DNA of 64,000 bases from Pseudomonas sp. LS1212 (GCF_024741815.1 NZ_CP102951.1:4478001-4542000), one strand, 5' to 3'; positions 33,961-42,357 are shown, counted from the first letter of the stretch. Made by a program: numbers and translations. Notes: generated by a model from the letters alone, not told the origin.

Positions 33961-34595
33961 ACGCCGCAAAACGCCTGGAAATCTTTCGCAGGCTTCACGA
34001 GGACAATCCCGAGCCCAAGACCGAGCTGGCCTATTCCTCACCCTTTGAATTACTGATTGCAGTAATCCTTTCGGCCCAGGCCACTGACGTTGGCGTCAAC
34101 AAGGCCACGGCAAAACTGTTTCCAGTGGCCAATACGCCCGAGGCAATGTATGCCCTTGGCGTGGAGGGTTTGTCGCACTACATCAAGACCATTGGCTTGT
34201 ACAACAGCAAGGCCAGGAACGTCATCGAGACGTGCCGCCTGTTGATCGAGCAACATGACAGCCAGGTACCACAAACCCGCGAGGCACTCGAAGCCCTGCC
34301 AGGTGTTGGCCGCAAAACTGCCAACGTGGTGCTCAACACCGCGTTCCGCCAGTTGACCATGGCGGTCGACACGCACATTTTCCGCGTCAGCAACCGTACC
34401 GGCATCGCCCCCGGCAAGACCGTTCTGGAAGTTGAAAAGGGACTGTTGAAGTTCGTACCCAAGCCTTTTTTGCTGGACGCCCATCATTGGCTGATCTTGC
34501 ATGGGCGCTATGTCTGCCAGGCACGTAAACCGCGTTGTGGCAGTTGCCGCATTGAAGACCTGTGCGAATACAAACACAAAACCTCCGACGATTGA
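33957..34595 (+). CDS. nth: Endonuclease III
   Basis: A 212-residue DNA glycosylase/AP lyase for oxidised pyrimidines. The helix-hairpin-helix is LPGVGRKTANVVL with catalytic Lys120, and D138 lies in VDTHIFRV. The [4Fe-4S] cysteines are C187, C194, C197 and C203 (spacing 6-2-5), at the same positions as in E. coli Nth. It is the last gene of the Rnf-like run, coupled to rnfE through ATGA. The rnf-nth linkage is widespread, but the reason is not settled. Confidence 0.97.
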   Translation: MNAAKRLEIFRRLHEDNPEPKTELAYSSPFELLIAVILSAQATDVGVNKATAKLFPVANTPEAMYALGVEGLSHYIKTIGLYNSKARNVIETCRLLIEQHDSQVPQTREALEALPGVGRKTANVVLNTAFRQLTMAVDTHIFRVSNRTGIAPGKTVLEVEKGLLKFVPKPFLLDAHHWLILHGRYVCQARKPRCGSCRIEDLCEYKHKTSDD

Positions 34596-34637
34596 TCGAA
34601 CATTGAAAAAACTGATCAACCGATTGAAAAAATCTTT

Positions 34638-34666
34638 TTTACCCGCTCAGAAATTATCGCTATAAG
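34638..34666 (+). promoter_or_regulatory. Candidate sigma-70 promoter of the PA3496-type gene
   Basis: TTTACC at 34638-34643 and TATAAG at 34661-34666 are separated by 17 bases, 35 bases before the start codon of the small gene. The A/T-rich run just upstream (GATTGAAAAAATCTTTTTT) may act as an UP element. Confidence 0.5.
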
Positions 34667-34700
34667 GTGCGCCATGGCAGTCTTAGCCTGGAGTTGACTT

Positions 34701-34883
34701 ATGAGCACCGATAAAGAGCAACTGGAAGAAGTTGACTTCGACGCAGTCGATGGTTCTGAGGACCCGGCGGAGTCCGTAGCAGAAGTAGCCAAGACCAACC
34801 TGAGCAAACGCCGCACTATCGATAACTTATTGGAAGAGCGCCGCCTGCAAAAACAACTGGCCGATTACGACTTCGACCTTTAG
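34701..34883 (+). CDS. PA3496 family small acidic protein
   Basis: A 60-residue, acidic, soluble protein: MSTDKEQLEEVDFDAVDG at the start, a basic helical segment SKRRTIDNLLEERRLQKQL, and an acidic end DYDFDL. It corresponds to P. aeruginosa PA3496, the gene next to nth, sometimes described as a putative envelope integrity protein; the function is not established. It has its own promoter-like sequence and terminator. Confidence 0.85.
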   Translation: MSTDKEQLEEVDFDAVDGSEDPAESVAEVAKTNLSKRRTIDNLLEERRLQKQLADYDFDL

Positions 34884-34947
34884 CCACCCCTGATTGTCTG
34901 TCAGGCATCCATCTCTCCTGGCAGACAACCCCCGACTTGGCTGCACC

Positions 34948-34971
34948 AAAGCCTCCACCGGAGGCTTTTTT
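34948..34971 (+). terminator. Rho-independent terminator after the PA3496-type gene
   Basis: GCCTCC at 34951-34956 and GGAGGC at 34960-34965 form a compact stem with a 3-base loop, flanked by AAA upstream and TTTTTT downstream. It also faces the 3' end of the convergent regulator gene. Confidence 0.85.
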
Positions 34972-35000
34972 GTTGGGTCGCAGCCAAAATGGGCCTGCGC

Positions 35001-35627
35001 TCAAACCAGCCCGTTACGCTGAGCCAGCTCAATAAGGTCGACCAGAGAGCGCGCGTTGAGCTTGAGCAACAAGCGCGTCTTGTAGGTGCTGACCGTCTTG
35101 TTGCTCAAAAACATTCCATCGGCGATTTCCTTGTTGGTTTTCCCTCTGGCCAATTGCTGCAGCACCATCATTTCCCTGCCTGACAATCGCTCGACCATAT
35201 CGGCTTCGGTCGAGTTGCCCAGATTGGAGCGAACCGAATGCAGCGCCTGATTTGGAAAGTAACTGTAACCGGACAACACCGCCTTGATGGCACTCAGCAG
35301 TTCGGTAAGATCCTGTTGCTTGCAGACGTACCCGGCGGCGCCGGCCTGCATGCAACGCATGGAAAAATGCCCGGGGGCCTGTGATGTCAGCACCAGTACC
35401 TTCATGGGCGTATTGGTCGATGTCAGCCGCGCAATAACCTCCAACCCATCGAGCTTGGGAATTCCGATGTCGAGAATGACTATATCCGGAACATGCTCCC
35501 GAGCCAGTTGCAAGGCATCCACACCGTTGTCCGTCTCCGCTATGACTTCATAGCCATGGCGTTCCATCAGCATGCGTACAGCAAGGCGAATGACGGGATG
35601 ATCATCCACGATCAGCACTTTATTCAT
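35001..35627 (-). CDS. BvgA/RocA-like response regulator (REC-LuxR HTH)
   Basis: A 208-residue regulator. The receiver domain has acidic pocket D8-D9, phosphorylation site D53 (VILDIGIPKLDG) and a conserved lysine in GYVCKQQD. The C-terminal LuxR HTH covers about 145-205 (LSGREMMVLQQLARGKTNKEIA, then a recognition helix SNKTVSTYK). It resembles BvgA, EvgA and RocA1, which usually work with unorthodox sensor kinases, but no kinase is adjacent. ATG 35627 (MNKVLIVDDHPV) fits the family better than an upstream codon at 35639. Confidence 0.88.
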   Translation of the reverse strand: MNKVLIVDDHPVIRLAVRMLMERHGYEVIAETDNGVDALQLAREHVPDIVILDIGIPKLDGLEVIARLTSTNTPMKVLVLTSQAPGHFSMRCMQAGAAGYVCKQQDLTELLSAIKAVLSGYSYFPNQALHSVRSNLGNSTEADMVERLSGREMMVLQQLARGKTNKEIADGMFLSNKTVSTYKTRLLLKLNARSLVDLIELAQRNGLV

Positions 35628-36277
35628 GGGCAAATCCAATTCTTCGCTGTTCGAATTTTTAGAGCCCGCACAATAGCCTAGTCATTCGGATCTTTGCATT
35701 GCACTCTCCCCACGCATTTACAGGCAGAGACCCCGCCTACACCCAAGAGAGATATATCCTACAAAAATCCCTCACAACAGCAGCGCTCCAGTTCAATGGA
35801 ATGACACTCTCGCATGAAGGAGTCATCAAGAGCGAAAAAATTACATTATAAAAATTCCAGAGCGAGGCCAGACCACTATCAGCGGCTTCCGTAAACCATG
35901 ACAGAATCTTCTAAATCAATCAGAGGACTCAGACCAGGTAAAATCACCTTAGCAGCGCCATAACAAATTTCAACCGCATACAATTTCAAAAAATCTCGAC
36001 ACAGAAGCACACATCGATATTGCATTCCAGTTTCGCCGGCTACAGTTGCACATTGCGTATTACGCATGCTCTGCCGAATCATTTCCACTTGATAAAAAAA
36101 CAAGCCCACTGCTATTTTTGTCACACGGCATTATCCGCTCCCTGTGTCTCATCTGATTTTTCCAGGCAACAAATAATCACCTCTAGCGACGGGAGGCAGA
36201 CCCTACAGTAGCCAGACCGACTCTTTCATGCGGGACGCATTGCGCGAGTCCCACCATGACCCTTCAGGCTCTCACAC
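35628..36277. other. A/T-rich spacer upstream of the unknown membrane protein
   Basis: These 650 bases are clearly richer in A and T than the rest of the window. Apart from one doubtful short frame (35879-36124, minus) I see no gene. Short inverted or direct motifs are present but none is convincing as a terminator or attachment site. The base composition continues into the following gene. Confidence 0.5.
35879..36124 (-). CDS. Doubtful 81-residue open frame in the A/T-rich patch
   Basis: A GTG-initiated frame (MTKIAVGLFFYQVEMIRQSM at the start, LPGLSPLIDLEDSVMVYG near the end). It has mixed composition with four cysteines and no recognisable motif. GGAG lies about 11 bases upstream, which is rather far. 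Codon use gives no help in such a short frame. It may be chance. Confidence 0.25.
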   Translation of the reverse strand: MTKIAVGLFFYQVEMIRQSMRNTQCATVAGETGMQYRCVLLCRDFLKLYAVEICYGAAKVILPGLSPLIDLEDSVMVYGSR

Positions 36278-37030
36278 ATGAATCAACCGTCATCCCCAAG
36301 CAAGAACCCGCTCACGATCATTGCGATCTTTGCAGGCATCATCGAAGCGTCCGCCCTGGCATCGCTTCCCTTTCTCGATAACGACAGTCAGAATATCTAT
36401 ACCTGGTTCCTGGTAGGCTTTCCGCCCTTCCTGACCGCCCTGTTTTTCCTCACTTTGAACTTCAATTCAAAATCTTTATATTCGCCGTCCGATTTCGTCA
36501 ACGAAGAAGATTTTCTAAAACTTAGGGAATCGTCTGCAAACCATGAAAAATCCGAGACTATCAGCGACAATATCACGCCATCAGAAAGTTCCAACCCCAG
36601 CATCCCAACTGCGCCACGCACACCCACAAGAAAGAAAAAACCGACAAAAAGCGACCTCTCCAAAGCCCCCTCTTCGACGTCTGCGGATGATAATACTTCC
36701 GGCCATCTAACCGTTCATTTAAAGTCCTCCTTCCGCACCCTTCACATTATTGACAGCAGAGTTCTGACAAAGAAAATATCGCTCCCCGACATCTTCCTGG
36801 CCGCGACACCTGATGGCTGTAACAATAATCCCGAGACAACGGAGTTACTGGCTATACTATTAACCAACACAAAAACCGAACCCTGTATTGATGCTTTTCT
36901 AATCGATGCACTTCGCTCCGAAAACAAAAAAAATGCACCCAGTCGCACGGTTGCCATTTACAACCTCGACACCCTCACTCTGACAACCCTGATCAGGCAA
37001 AATCCAGACAACAACCGTCATCCTCCCTGA
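36278..37030 (+). CDS. Unknown two-helix membrane protein in an A/T-rich patch
   Basis: A 250-residue protein. Two membrane segments lie near residues 12-32 (LTIIAIFAGIIEASALASL) and 42-62 (FLVGFPPFLTALFFLTLNF). They are followed by a YSPSDFVNEEDFLKL motif, a Ser/Thr/Pro/Lys-rich linker (90-145) and a C-terminal folded-looking domain (150-245: HLTVHLKSSFRTLHIID, LPDIFLAATPDG, CIDAFLIDALRS). No enzymatic signature is visible. Codon use is A/T-rich, unlike its neighbours, which suggests acquisition. I do not recognise the family. Confidence 0.65.
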   Translation: MNQPSSPSKNPLTIIAIFAGIIEASALASLPFLDNDSQNIYTWFLVGFPPFLTALFFLTLNFNSKSLYSPSDFVNEEDFLKLRESSANHEKSETISDNITPSESSNPSIPTAPRTPTRKKKPTKSDLSKAPSSTSADDNTSGHLTVHLKSSFRTLHIIDSRVLTKKISLPDIFLAATPDGCNNNPETTELLAILLTNTKTEPCIDAFLIDALRSENKKNAPSRTVAIYNLDTLTLTTLIRQNPDNNRHPP

Positions 37031-37055
37031 GCTCGAGCTCGAGTTTCATTAAACG

Positions 37056-37090
37056 AAAAAAAACCCCGACCAATGGCCGAGGTTTTTTTT
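37056..37090. terminator. Bidirectional terminator between the unknown protein and argG
   Basis: AAAAAAAACCCCG and CGAGGTTTTTTTT flank an ACCAATGGC loop; the stem has one mismatch. A-run and T-run on both sides allow it to serve both convergent genes. Confidence 0.75.
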
Positions 37091-37106
37091 CAACTTGCCA
37101 ACAGAA

Positions 37107-38324
37107 TCAGAACAACTTGCGACCCTTGTTCGCAGCAATTCGCATGCGCAATGCATTGAGCTTGATGAAGCCCGCCGCGTCAGCCTGGTTGTAGGCGCCG
37201 CCGTCTTCTTCGAAGGTTGCGATGTTCGCATCGAACAGCGAGTCGTCCGACTTGCGGCCGGTGACGATCACATTGCCCTTGTACAGCTTCAGGCGCACGA
37301 CGCCATTCACATTCGCCTGGGACGCATCGATCATTTGTTGCAGCATCAGACGCTCAGGGCTCCACCAGTAACCGGTGTAGATGAGGCTGGCGTACTTGGG
37401 CATCAGCTCGTCTTTGAGGTGAGCGACTTCGCGGTCCAGGGTAATCGATTCGATCGCACGGTGGGCGCGCAGCATGATGGTGCCGCCAGGGGTCTCGTAG
37501 CAGCCGCGCGACTTCATGCCGACGTAGCGGTTCTCGACGATGTCCAGGCGACCGATGCCGTGTTCGCCACCGATACGGTTCAGGGTCGCCAGCACGGTAG
37601 CCGGGGTCATTTCGACGCCGTCCAGTGCGACGATGTCGCCGTTGCGGTAGGTCAGTTCCAGATACTGCGGGGTGTCAGGAGCCTTCTCCGGGGAGACGGT
37701 CCAGCGCCACATGTCTTCTTCGTGCTCGGTCCAGGTATCTTCCAGCACACCGCCCTCGTAGGAGATGTGCAGCAGGTTGGCATCCATCGAGTACGGGGAC
37801 TTCTTCTTGCCGTGACGCTCGATTGGAATACCGTGCTTCTCGGCGTAGTCCATCAGCTTCTCACGCGAGAGCAGGTCCCACTCGCGCCATGGCGCAATGA
37901 CCTTGACCCCAGGCTTGAGCGCGTAGGCGCCCAGTTCGAACCGCACCTGGTCGTTGCCCTTGCCGGTCGCACCATGGGAAATGGCGTCGGCACCGGTTTC
38001 GTTGGCGATTTCGATCAGACGCTTGGCGATCAAGGGACGCGCGATGGAAGTACCCAGCAGGTACTCGCCTTCGTAGACGGTGTTGGCGCGGAACATCGGG
38101 AACACGAAGTCGCGTACGAATTCTTCGCGCAGATCGTCGATGTATATCTCTTTCACGCCCATGGCTTGCGCCTTGGCACGTGCTGGCTCTACTTCTTCGC
38201 CCTGCCCCAGGTCAGCGGTGAAGGTCACTACTTCACAGTTATAAGTGTCCTGCAGCCACTTGAGGATCACCGAAGTGTCCAGGCCGCCGGAATACGCCAG
38301 AACGACCTTGTTTACGTCCGCCAT
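37107..38324 (-). CDS. argG: Argininosuccinate synthase
   Basis: A 405-residue cytosolic enzyme joining citrulline and aspartate with ATP, the penultimate step of arginine synthesis. The ATP PP-motif is LAYSGGLDTSVIL near the N-terminus; ISHGATGKGNDQVRFE and SRGCYETPGGTIM are family signatures. Its partner argF is also in this window at 44822. ATG 38324 (MADVNKVVLAYSGGLD) is the normal start; the frame stays open upstream to 38504 without family similarity. It follows motY by 97 bp. Confidence 0.98.
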   Translation of the reverse strand: MADVNKVVLAYSGGLDTSVILKWLQDTYNCEVVTFTADLGQGEEVEPARAKAQAMGVKEIYIDDLREEFVRDFVFPMFRANTVYEGEYLLGTSIARPLIAKRLIEIANETGADAISHGATGKGNDQVRFELGAYALKPGVKVIAPWREWDLLSREKLMDYAEKHGIPIERHGKKKSPYSMDANLLHISYEGGVLEDTWTEHEEDMWRWTVSPEKAPDTPQYLELTYRNGDIVALDGVEMTPATVLATLNRIGGEHGIGRLDIVENRYVGMKSRGCYETPGGTIMLRAHRAIESITLDREVAHLKDELMPKYASLIYTGYWWSPERLMLQQMIDASQANVNGVVRLKLYKGNVIVTGRKSDDSLFDANIATFEEDGGAYNQADAAGFIKLNALRMRIAANKGRKLF

Positions 38325-38421
38325 GCCATCACTCCACGGGGTTGTACGGAAAGCTGTCGATTCTACCGCTCTGGCCCTTGAAATTACAGTGGCGCGACAG
38401 CTAAAGACGATGAAGCGACAG

Positions 38422-39360
38422 TTATTGTCGAGAGCGCGACGGTTTATGCTGCTCAGGAAGCCGCCGCAGGTTCGCGGCATCGGCCTGTGGCGCGGGGGCT
38501 TCAACAGGTGCTACACGCTCAAGCAGGATGTTTACCCGGCGATTTCGCGAACGGTTGGCCGAGCTACTGTTGGGCGCAAGCGGGTAGCGTTCGCCATGAA
38601 AGCGCAGGGTAATCTGCTGCTCGGGTATTCCCTTGGCCTTCAGGTACTCCATGACCGCCAGCGCTCGACGGCGGGACAGGTCGCGATTGGTCAGGCGGTT
38701 GCCACTGTTGTCCGAGTGGCCGTTGAGCTCGATGTGATTGACGCTCGGGTCGGCCTTGATGAAATCCAGGATCACGTCGAGCCGCGCGCGCGCGTCGGTA
38801 TCAAGCTCTACCCCGCCACCGGGAAAGCCGACCTGGGTCTTGCGGACCTGATCGTAATTCATCGGCAGCAGTTTGGCCGCGCAGGCCTGATAGTCTGCAT
38901 AGGCGCGGGCGAATTTCACAGGGAGCAATCGAACTTCCGTGGGTTGACCGGCCTCGCCCGAATAGTTGCGCACGACCGTGCTGCGCCCGTCGAGCAGGCC
39001 ATTGATCAGGCGACCGGCCTGGCCTTGCGAGCTGTTGAACAACACGCTGCCATGGCTGACGCGCACGGCCCCCAGATTGATATCGCCACGCCCGGGCTGC
39101 CAGGGTGCAGCGGCGGCGAGCAAGGTTGCCGATCCCGTGCCGAGCCTGTGGCTGGTGGACTTGAGCTGGAACGTCGCTTGTTCGCCGGCACGGCGCACGA
39201 ACTCCCCCGAGCCGAAATCGGTGATCGGCTGAATCAACCTGCACTCGAACTGATCGCCCTCGACCTTCCACTCGATGCTTTCAAGACGCGTCTGGAAGGT
39301 AAGCGCCATTGCCGGCAGGCTGGCAAATACACTGAGCAAGGCTAGATAACGCTGGCGCAC
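38422..39360 (-). CDS. motY: Flagellar stator-associated protein MotY
   Basis: A 312-residue periplasmic T-ring protein that anchors the flagellar stator. The signal peptide is RYLALLSVFASLPAMA. The MotY N-terminal domain begins LTFQTRLESIEWKVEGDQFE, and the OmpA-like peptidoglycan-binding domain lies at about 175-285 (HIELNGHSDNSGNR, RSRNRRVNILLE). The argG-motY-pyrC-rnt order is that of P. aeruginosa PA3525-PA3528. GTG 39360 is chosen (RQRYLALL...), with GGAG 7 bases upstream; a GTG at 39372 is possible. No other flagellar gene is near. Confidence 0.9.
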   Translation of the reverse strand: MRQRYLALLSVFASLPAMALTFQTRLESIEWKVEGDQFECRLIQPITDFGSGEFVRRAGEQATFQLKSTSHRLGTGSATLLAAAAPWQPGRGDINLGAVRVSHGSVLFNSSQGQAGRLINGLLDGRSTVVRNYSGEAGQPTEVRLLPVKFARAYADYQACAAKLLPMNYDQVRKTQVGFPGGGVELDTDARARLDVILDFIKADPSVNHIELNGHSDNSGNRLTNRDLSRRRALAVMEYLKAKGIPEQQITLRFHGERYPLAPNSSSANRSRNRRVNILLERVAPVEAPAPQADAANLRRLPEQHKPSRSRQ

Positions 39361-39489
39361 GGGAGGCTCCACTGATTCCTACGGCATACCCCGAGGTATC
39401 GGTCAGCAGTGGCAAAACTTGATAGCGGGTGCCCCGCAGTGTCTTTTCCGGTAGCATTCCCCGTGAGTTCGACCCGCCTGGAATCCCCA

Positions 39490-40536
39490 ATGTCCGACCG
39501 CCTGACCCTCCTGCGTCCCGATGACTGGCACATCCATCTTCGTGATGGCGCCGTGCTGCCCCATACCGTCGCTGACGTTGCGCGCACTTTTGGCCGCGCA
39601 ATCATCATGCCCAACCTGGTACCTCCGGTACGTAATGCAGATGAAGCCGACGCCTATCGCCAGCGCATCCTGGCTGCACGTCCGGCCGGCAGCCGCTTCG
39701 AACCCCTGATGGTGCTGTACCTGACCGACCGGACACAACCCGAAGAAATCCGCACGGCCAAGGCCAGTGGCTTTGTGCACGCCGCCAAGCTCTATCCGGC
39801 AGGCGCCACGACCAATTCGGACTCTGGCGTGACCAGCATCGACAAGATTTTCCCCGCGCTCGAAGCCATGGCCGAAGTGGGCATGCCCCTGTTGGTCCAT
39901 GGCGAAGTGACCCGCGGCGAAGTCGACGTGTTCGATCGCGAGAAGCTGTTCATTGACGAGCACTTGAGCCGCGTCGTCGAACGCTTCCCGAGCCTGAAGG
40001 TCGTGTTCGAGCACATCACCACCGCCGATGCCGTGCAGTTCGTCAACGAAGCCTCGAGCAACGTCGGGGCGACCATCACCGCCCACCACCTGCTGTACAA
40101 CCGCAACCACATGCTGGTTGGCGGGATTCGGCCGCACTTCTACTGCCTGCCGATTCTCAAGCGCAACACCCACCAGGTCTCCCTGCTCGACGCCGCTACC
40201 AGCGGCAGCTCGAAATTCTTCCTGGGCACCGATTCGGCGCCGCATGCCCAGCATGCCAAGGAAGCGGCCTGTGGCTGCGCCGGCTGCTATACCGCCTTTG
40301 CTGCCATCGAACTGTACGCCGAGGCTTTCGAACGACGTAACGCCCTGGACAAGCTCGAAGGCTTCGCCAGCTTGCACGGCCCGGCCTTCTACGGCCTGCC
40401 GAGCAACAGCGACAGCATCACCCTGGTTCGTGAAGAATGGACTGCCCCGACCGGCCTGCCGTTTGGCGAGCAGACCGTCATCCCGCTGCGCGCCGGTGAG
40501 AAACTGCGCTGGCGCCTGCTGGAGGAACATGCGTGA
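39490..40536 (+). CDS. pyrC: Dihydroorotase (PyrC type)
   Basis: A 348-residue zinc amidohydrolase converting carbamoyl aspartate to dihydroorotate. Zinc ligands: DWHIHLRDG, the carbamylated-lysine region HAAKLYPAGATTNS, LLVHGEV, and FLGTDSAPH. This is the class II E. coli-type PyrC, active by itself. ATG 39490 gives MSDRLTLLRPDDWH, the normal start. The stop overlaps the rnt start codon. Confidence 0.97.
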   Translation: MSDRLTLLRPDDWHIHLRDGAVLPHTVADVARTFGRAIIMPNLVPPVRNADEADAYRQRILAARPAGSRFEPLMVLYLTDRTQPEEIRTAKASGFVHAAKLYPAGATTNSDSGVTSIDKIFPALEAMAEVGMPLLVHGEVTRGEVDVFDREKLFIDEHLSRVVERFPSLKVVFEHITTADAVQFVNEASSNVGATITAHHLLYNRNHMLVGGIRPHFYCLPILKRNTHQVSLLDAATSGSSKFFLGTDSAPHAQHAKEAACGCAGCYTAFAAIELYAEAFERRNALDKLEGFASLHGPAFYGLPSNSDSITLVREEWTAPTGLPFGEQTVIPLRAGEKLRWRLLEEHA

Positions 40537-41207
40537 GTGAAGATCATTTCGACGACGACCAGGAAGGTCATGGCGGTGGCGGGTCGCGTCACCCCATGGC
40601 TGCGCGCTTTCGCGGCTACCTGCCGGTTGTCGTAGACGTCGAAACCGGCGGTTTCAACAGTGCCACCGACGCCTTGCTGGAAATCGCTGCCGTCACCATC
40701 GGCATGGATGAAAAAGGCTTTGTGTTCCCTGACCACACCTATTTCTTCCGGGTCGAGCCGTTCGAGGGCGCCAACATCGAACCGGCGGCACTGGAATTTA
40801 CCGGGATCAAGCTCGATCACCCGCTGCGCATGGCCGTCAGCGAAGAAACAGCCTTGACCGATATCTTCCGTGGCGTGCGCAAGGCGTTGAAGGCCAATGG
40901 CTGCAAGCGGGCGATTCTGGTCGGGCACAACAGCAGCTTCGACCTGAACTTCCTCAATGCCGCCGTAGTGCGCACTGACATGAAGCGCAATCCGTTCCAC
41001 CCCTTCTCCAGCTTCGATACCGCGACGCTGGCAGGGTTGGCCTACGGGCAAACAGTCCTGGCCAAGGCGTGCCAGACCGCCGATATCGACTTCGACGGGC
41101 GCGAAGCACACTCGGCACGCTACGACACCGAGAAAACCGCCGAGTTGTTCTGTGGCATCGTCAACCGCTGGAAAGAAATGGGCGGCTGGGAAGATTTCCA
41201 CGATTAA
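40533..41207 (+). CDS. rnt: Ribonuclease T
   Basis: A 224-residue DEDD-family 3'-5' exoribonuclease that trims tRNA and other stable RNA 3' ends. Exo I is VVVDVETGGFN, Exo II is VGHNSSFDLNFLN, and Exo III is HSARYDTEKTAELF. The start is GTG at 40533, overlapping the pyrC stop (GTGA), so translation is coupled. The N-terminus carries an extra acidic/Gly-rich segment before MAARFRGYLPVV. A terminator follows. Confidence 0.97.
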   Translation: MSEDHFDDDQEGHGGGGSRHPMAARFRGYLPVVVDVETGGFNSATDALLEIAAVTIGMDEKGFVFPDHTYFFRVEPFEGANIEPAALEFTGIKLDHPLRMAVSEETALTDIFRGVRKALKANGCKRAILVGHNSSFDLNFLNAAVVRTDMKRNPFHPFSSFDTATLAGLAYGQTVLAKACQTADIDFDGREAHSARYDTEKTAELFCGIVNRWKEMGGWEDFHD

Positions 41208-41221
41208 GCGTTTGCTTGCTC

Positions 41222-41256
41222 CAAAAAAAAACCGGCCTCAAGGGCCGGTTTTTTTT
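41222..41256. terminator. Terminator between rnt and the peroxiredoxin gene
   Basis: ACCGGCC at 41231-41237 pairs with GGCCGGT at 41243-41249 around TCAAG. Long A- and T-runs on the two sides make it bidirectional for the convergent genes. Confidence 0.88.
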
Positions 41257-41270
41257 ATCTGAGGCTGTTA

Positions 41271-41873
41271 TTACAGCTTGTCAGCATTGGCAGACAGGTA
41301 AGCGGCAACGCCTTCTGGCGATGCAGTCATGCCCGCGTCGCCTTTTTTCCAGTTGGCCGGGCAGACTTCGCCATGCTCTTCAACGAATTGCAGGGCGTCG
41401 ACCAGACGCAGCAGCTCTTCCATGTTACGACCCAGTGGCAGGTCGTTGACGATTTGCGAGCGAACCACACCGTTGGTGTCGATCAGGAACGCGCCACGGA
41501 AGGCCACGCCGCCTTCGGACTCAACGTCGTAGGCCTTGCAGATTTCGTGGGAAATGTCGGCAGCCAGGGTGTACTTGACCTGACCGATGCCGCCGTTGTT
41601 GACCGGGGTGTTGCGCCAGGCGTTATGGGTGAAGTGCGAATCGATCGACACGCCGATCACTTCGACATTGCGCGCCTGGAAGTCAGGGATGCGGTTGTCC
41701 AGAGCGATCAGCTCGGACGGGCAGACGAAGGTGAAGTCCAGTGGGTAGAAGAACACCAGGCCGTACTTGCCTTTGATGGCCGAGGACAGGTTGAAATCCT
41801 CAACGATCTCGCCATTGCCGAGTACGGCAGCGACGGTGAAATCCGGGGCTTTTTTGCCTACGAGCACGCTCAT
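41271..41873 (-). CDS. Typical 2-Cys peroxiredoxin (AhpC/TSA family)
   Basis: A 200-residue peroxidase reducing H2O2 and organic peroxides. The peroxidatic Cys is in FTFVCPSE and the resolving Cys in GEVCPANWKKG, as in Prx1/AhpC proteins. The C-terminus has the YLSANADKL type ending rather than the AhpF-linked YF motif of E. coli AhpC, so thioredoxin may be the reductant; that is inference. ATG 41873 opens MSVLVGKKAPDF. It is divergent from bfd, in an iron and oxidative-stress cluster. Confidence 0.93.
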   Translation of the reverse strand: MSVLVGKKAPDFTVAAVLGNGEIVEDFNLSSAIKGKYGLVFFYPLDFTFVCPSELIALDNRIPDFQARNVEVIGVSIDSHFTHNAWRNTPVNNGGIGQVKYTLAADISHEICKAYDVESEGGVAFRGAFLIDTNGVVRSQIVNDLPLGRNMEELLRLVDALQFVEEHGEVCPANWKKGDAGMTASPEGVAAYLSANADKL

Positions 41874-42030
41874 TCGATATCTCCGATGGTGTGGAATAAA
41901 AACCGGCCCATGATACACCGCGATCGGCGCGAAGCGAGCATAGAAGGACGACGCAGCTCCTACAGGGAAATCGAGGCTAAAATATACAGGTCACCAGCCG
42001 CTCTATCTCGGGCGTCGCGCAAGTTGTTTT

Positions 42031-42049
42031 GACAAGCATTCTCATTAAC
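42031..42049 (+). promoter_or_regulatory. Candidate Fur box upstream of bfd
   Basis: GACAAGCATTCTCATTAAC matches the 19-bp consensus GATAATGATAATCATTATC at 13 positions by my count. It ends 46 bases before ATG 42096. Iron-repressed expression of bfd, which frees iron from bacterioferritin, would make sense. Confidence 0.55.
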
Positions 42050-42095
42050 ATTAAGATCCTTCGCATTGAGCCCTTACCAACGATGGTTCTCACCT

Positions 42096-42314
42096 ATGTA
42101 TGTTTGTCTTTGTGTCGGCGTAACCGACGGCCACATCCGTGAAGCGATCTACGAGGGCTGCTGCAGCTACCGTGAGGTGCGTGCCGCCACCAATGTCGGC
42201 ACCCAGTGCGGTAAATGTGCCTGCCTGGCCAAGCAAGTGGTGCGTGAAACCCTCACGAAACTGCAGGCGACACAGGCTTCTCTGCCCTTTCCTGCGGAAT
42301 TTACAACCGCCTGA
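42096..42314 (+). CDS. bfd: Bacterioferritin-associated ferredoxin
   Basis: A 72-residue [2Fe-2S] protein that passes electrons to bacterioferritin to release stored iron. The four cysteines are in MYVCLCVGV (two) and GTQCGKCACLAK (two), the C-x-C ... C-x2-C pattern of Bfd, where the last pair is followed by a further Cys. Expected induction is by iron starvation, matching the Fur-box-like site upstream. ATG 42096 follows a family start. Confidence 0.95.
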   Translation: MYVCLCVGVTDGHIREAIYEGCCSYREVRAATNVGTQCGKCACLAKQVVRETLTKLQATQASLPFPAEFTTA

Positions 42315-42330
42315 ATTCCCCGTTTTGAAG

Positions 42331-42357
42331 AACCGGACTCGAGGTCCGGTTTTTTTA
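42331..42357 (+). terminator. Rho-independent terminator of bfd
   Basis: ACCGGAC and GTCCGGT with a TCGAG loop, followed by TTTTTTT. It separates bfd from bfr so that the two can be regulated in opposite ways. Confidence 0.88.
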
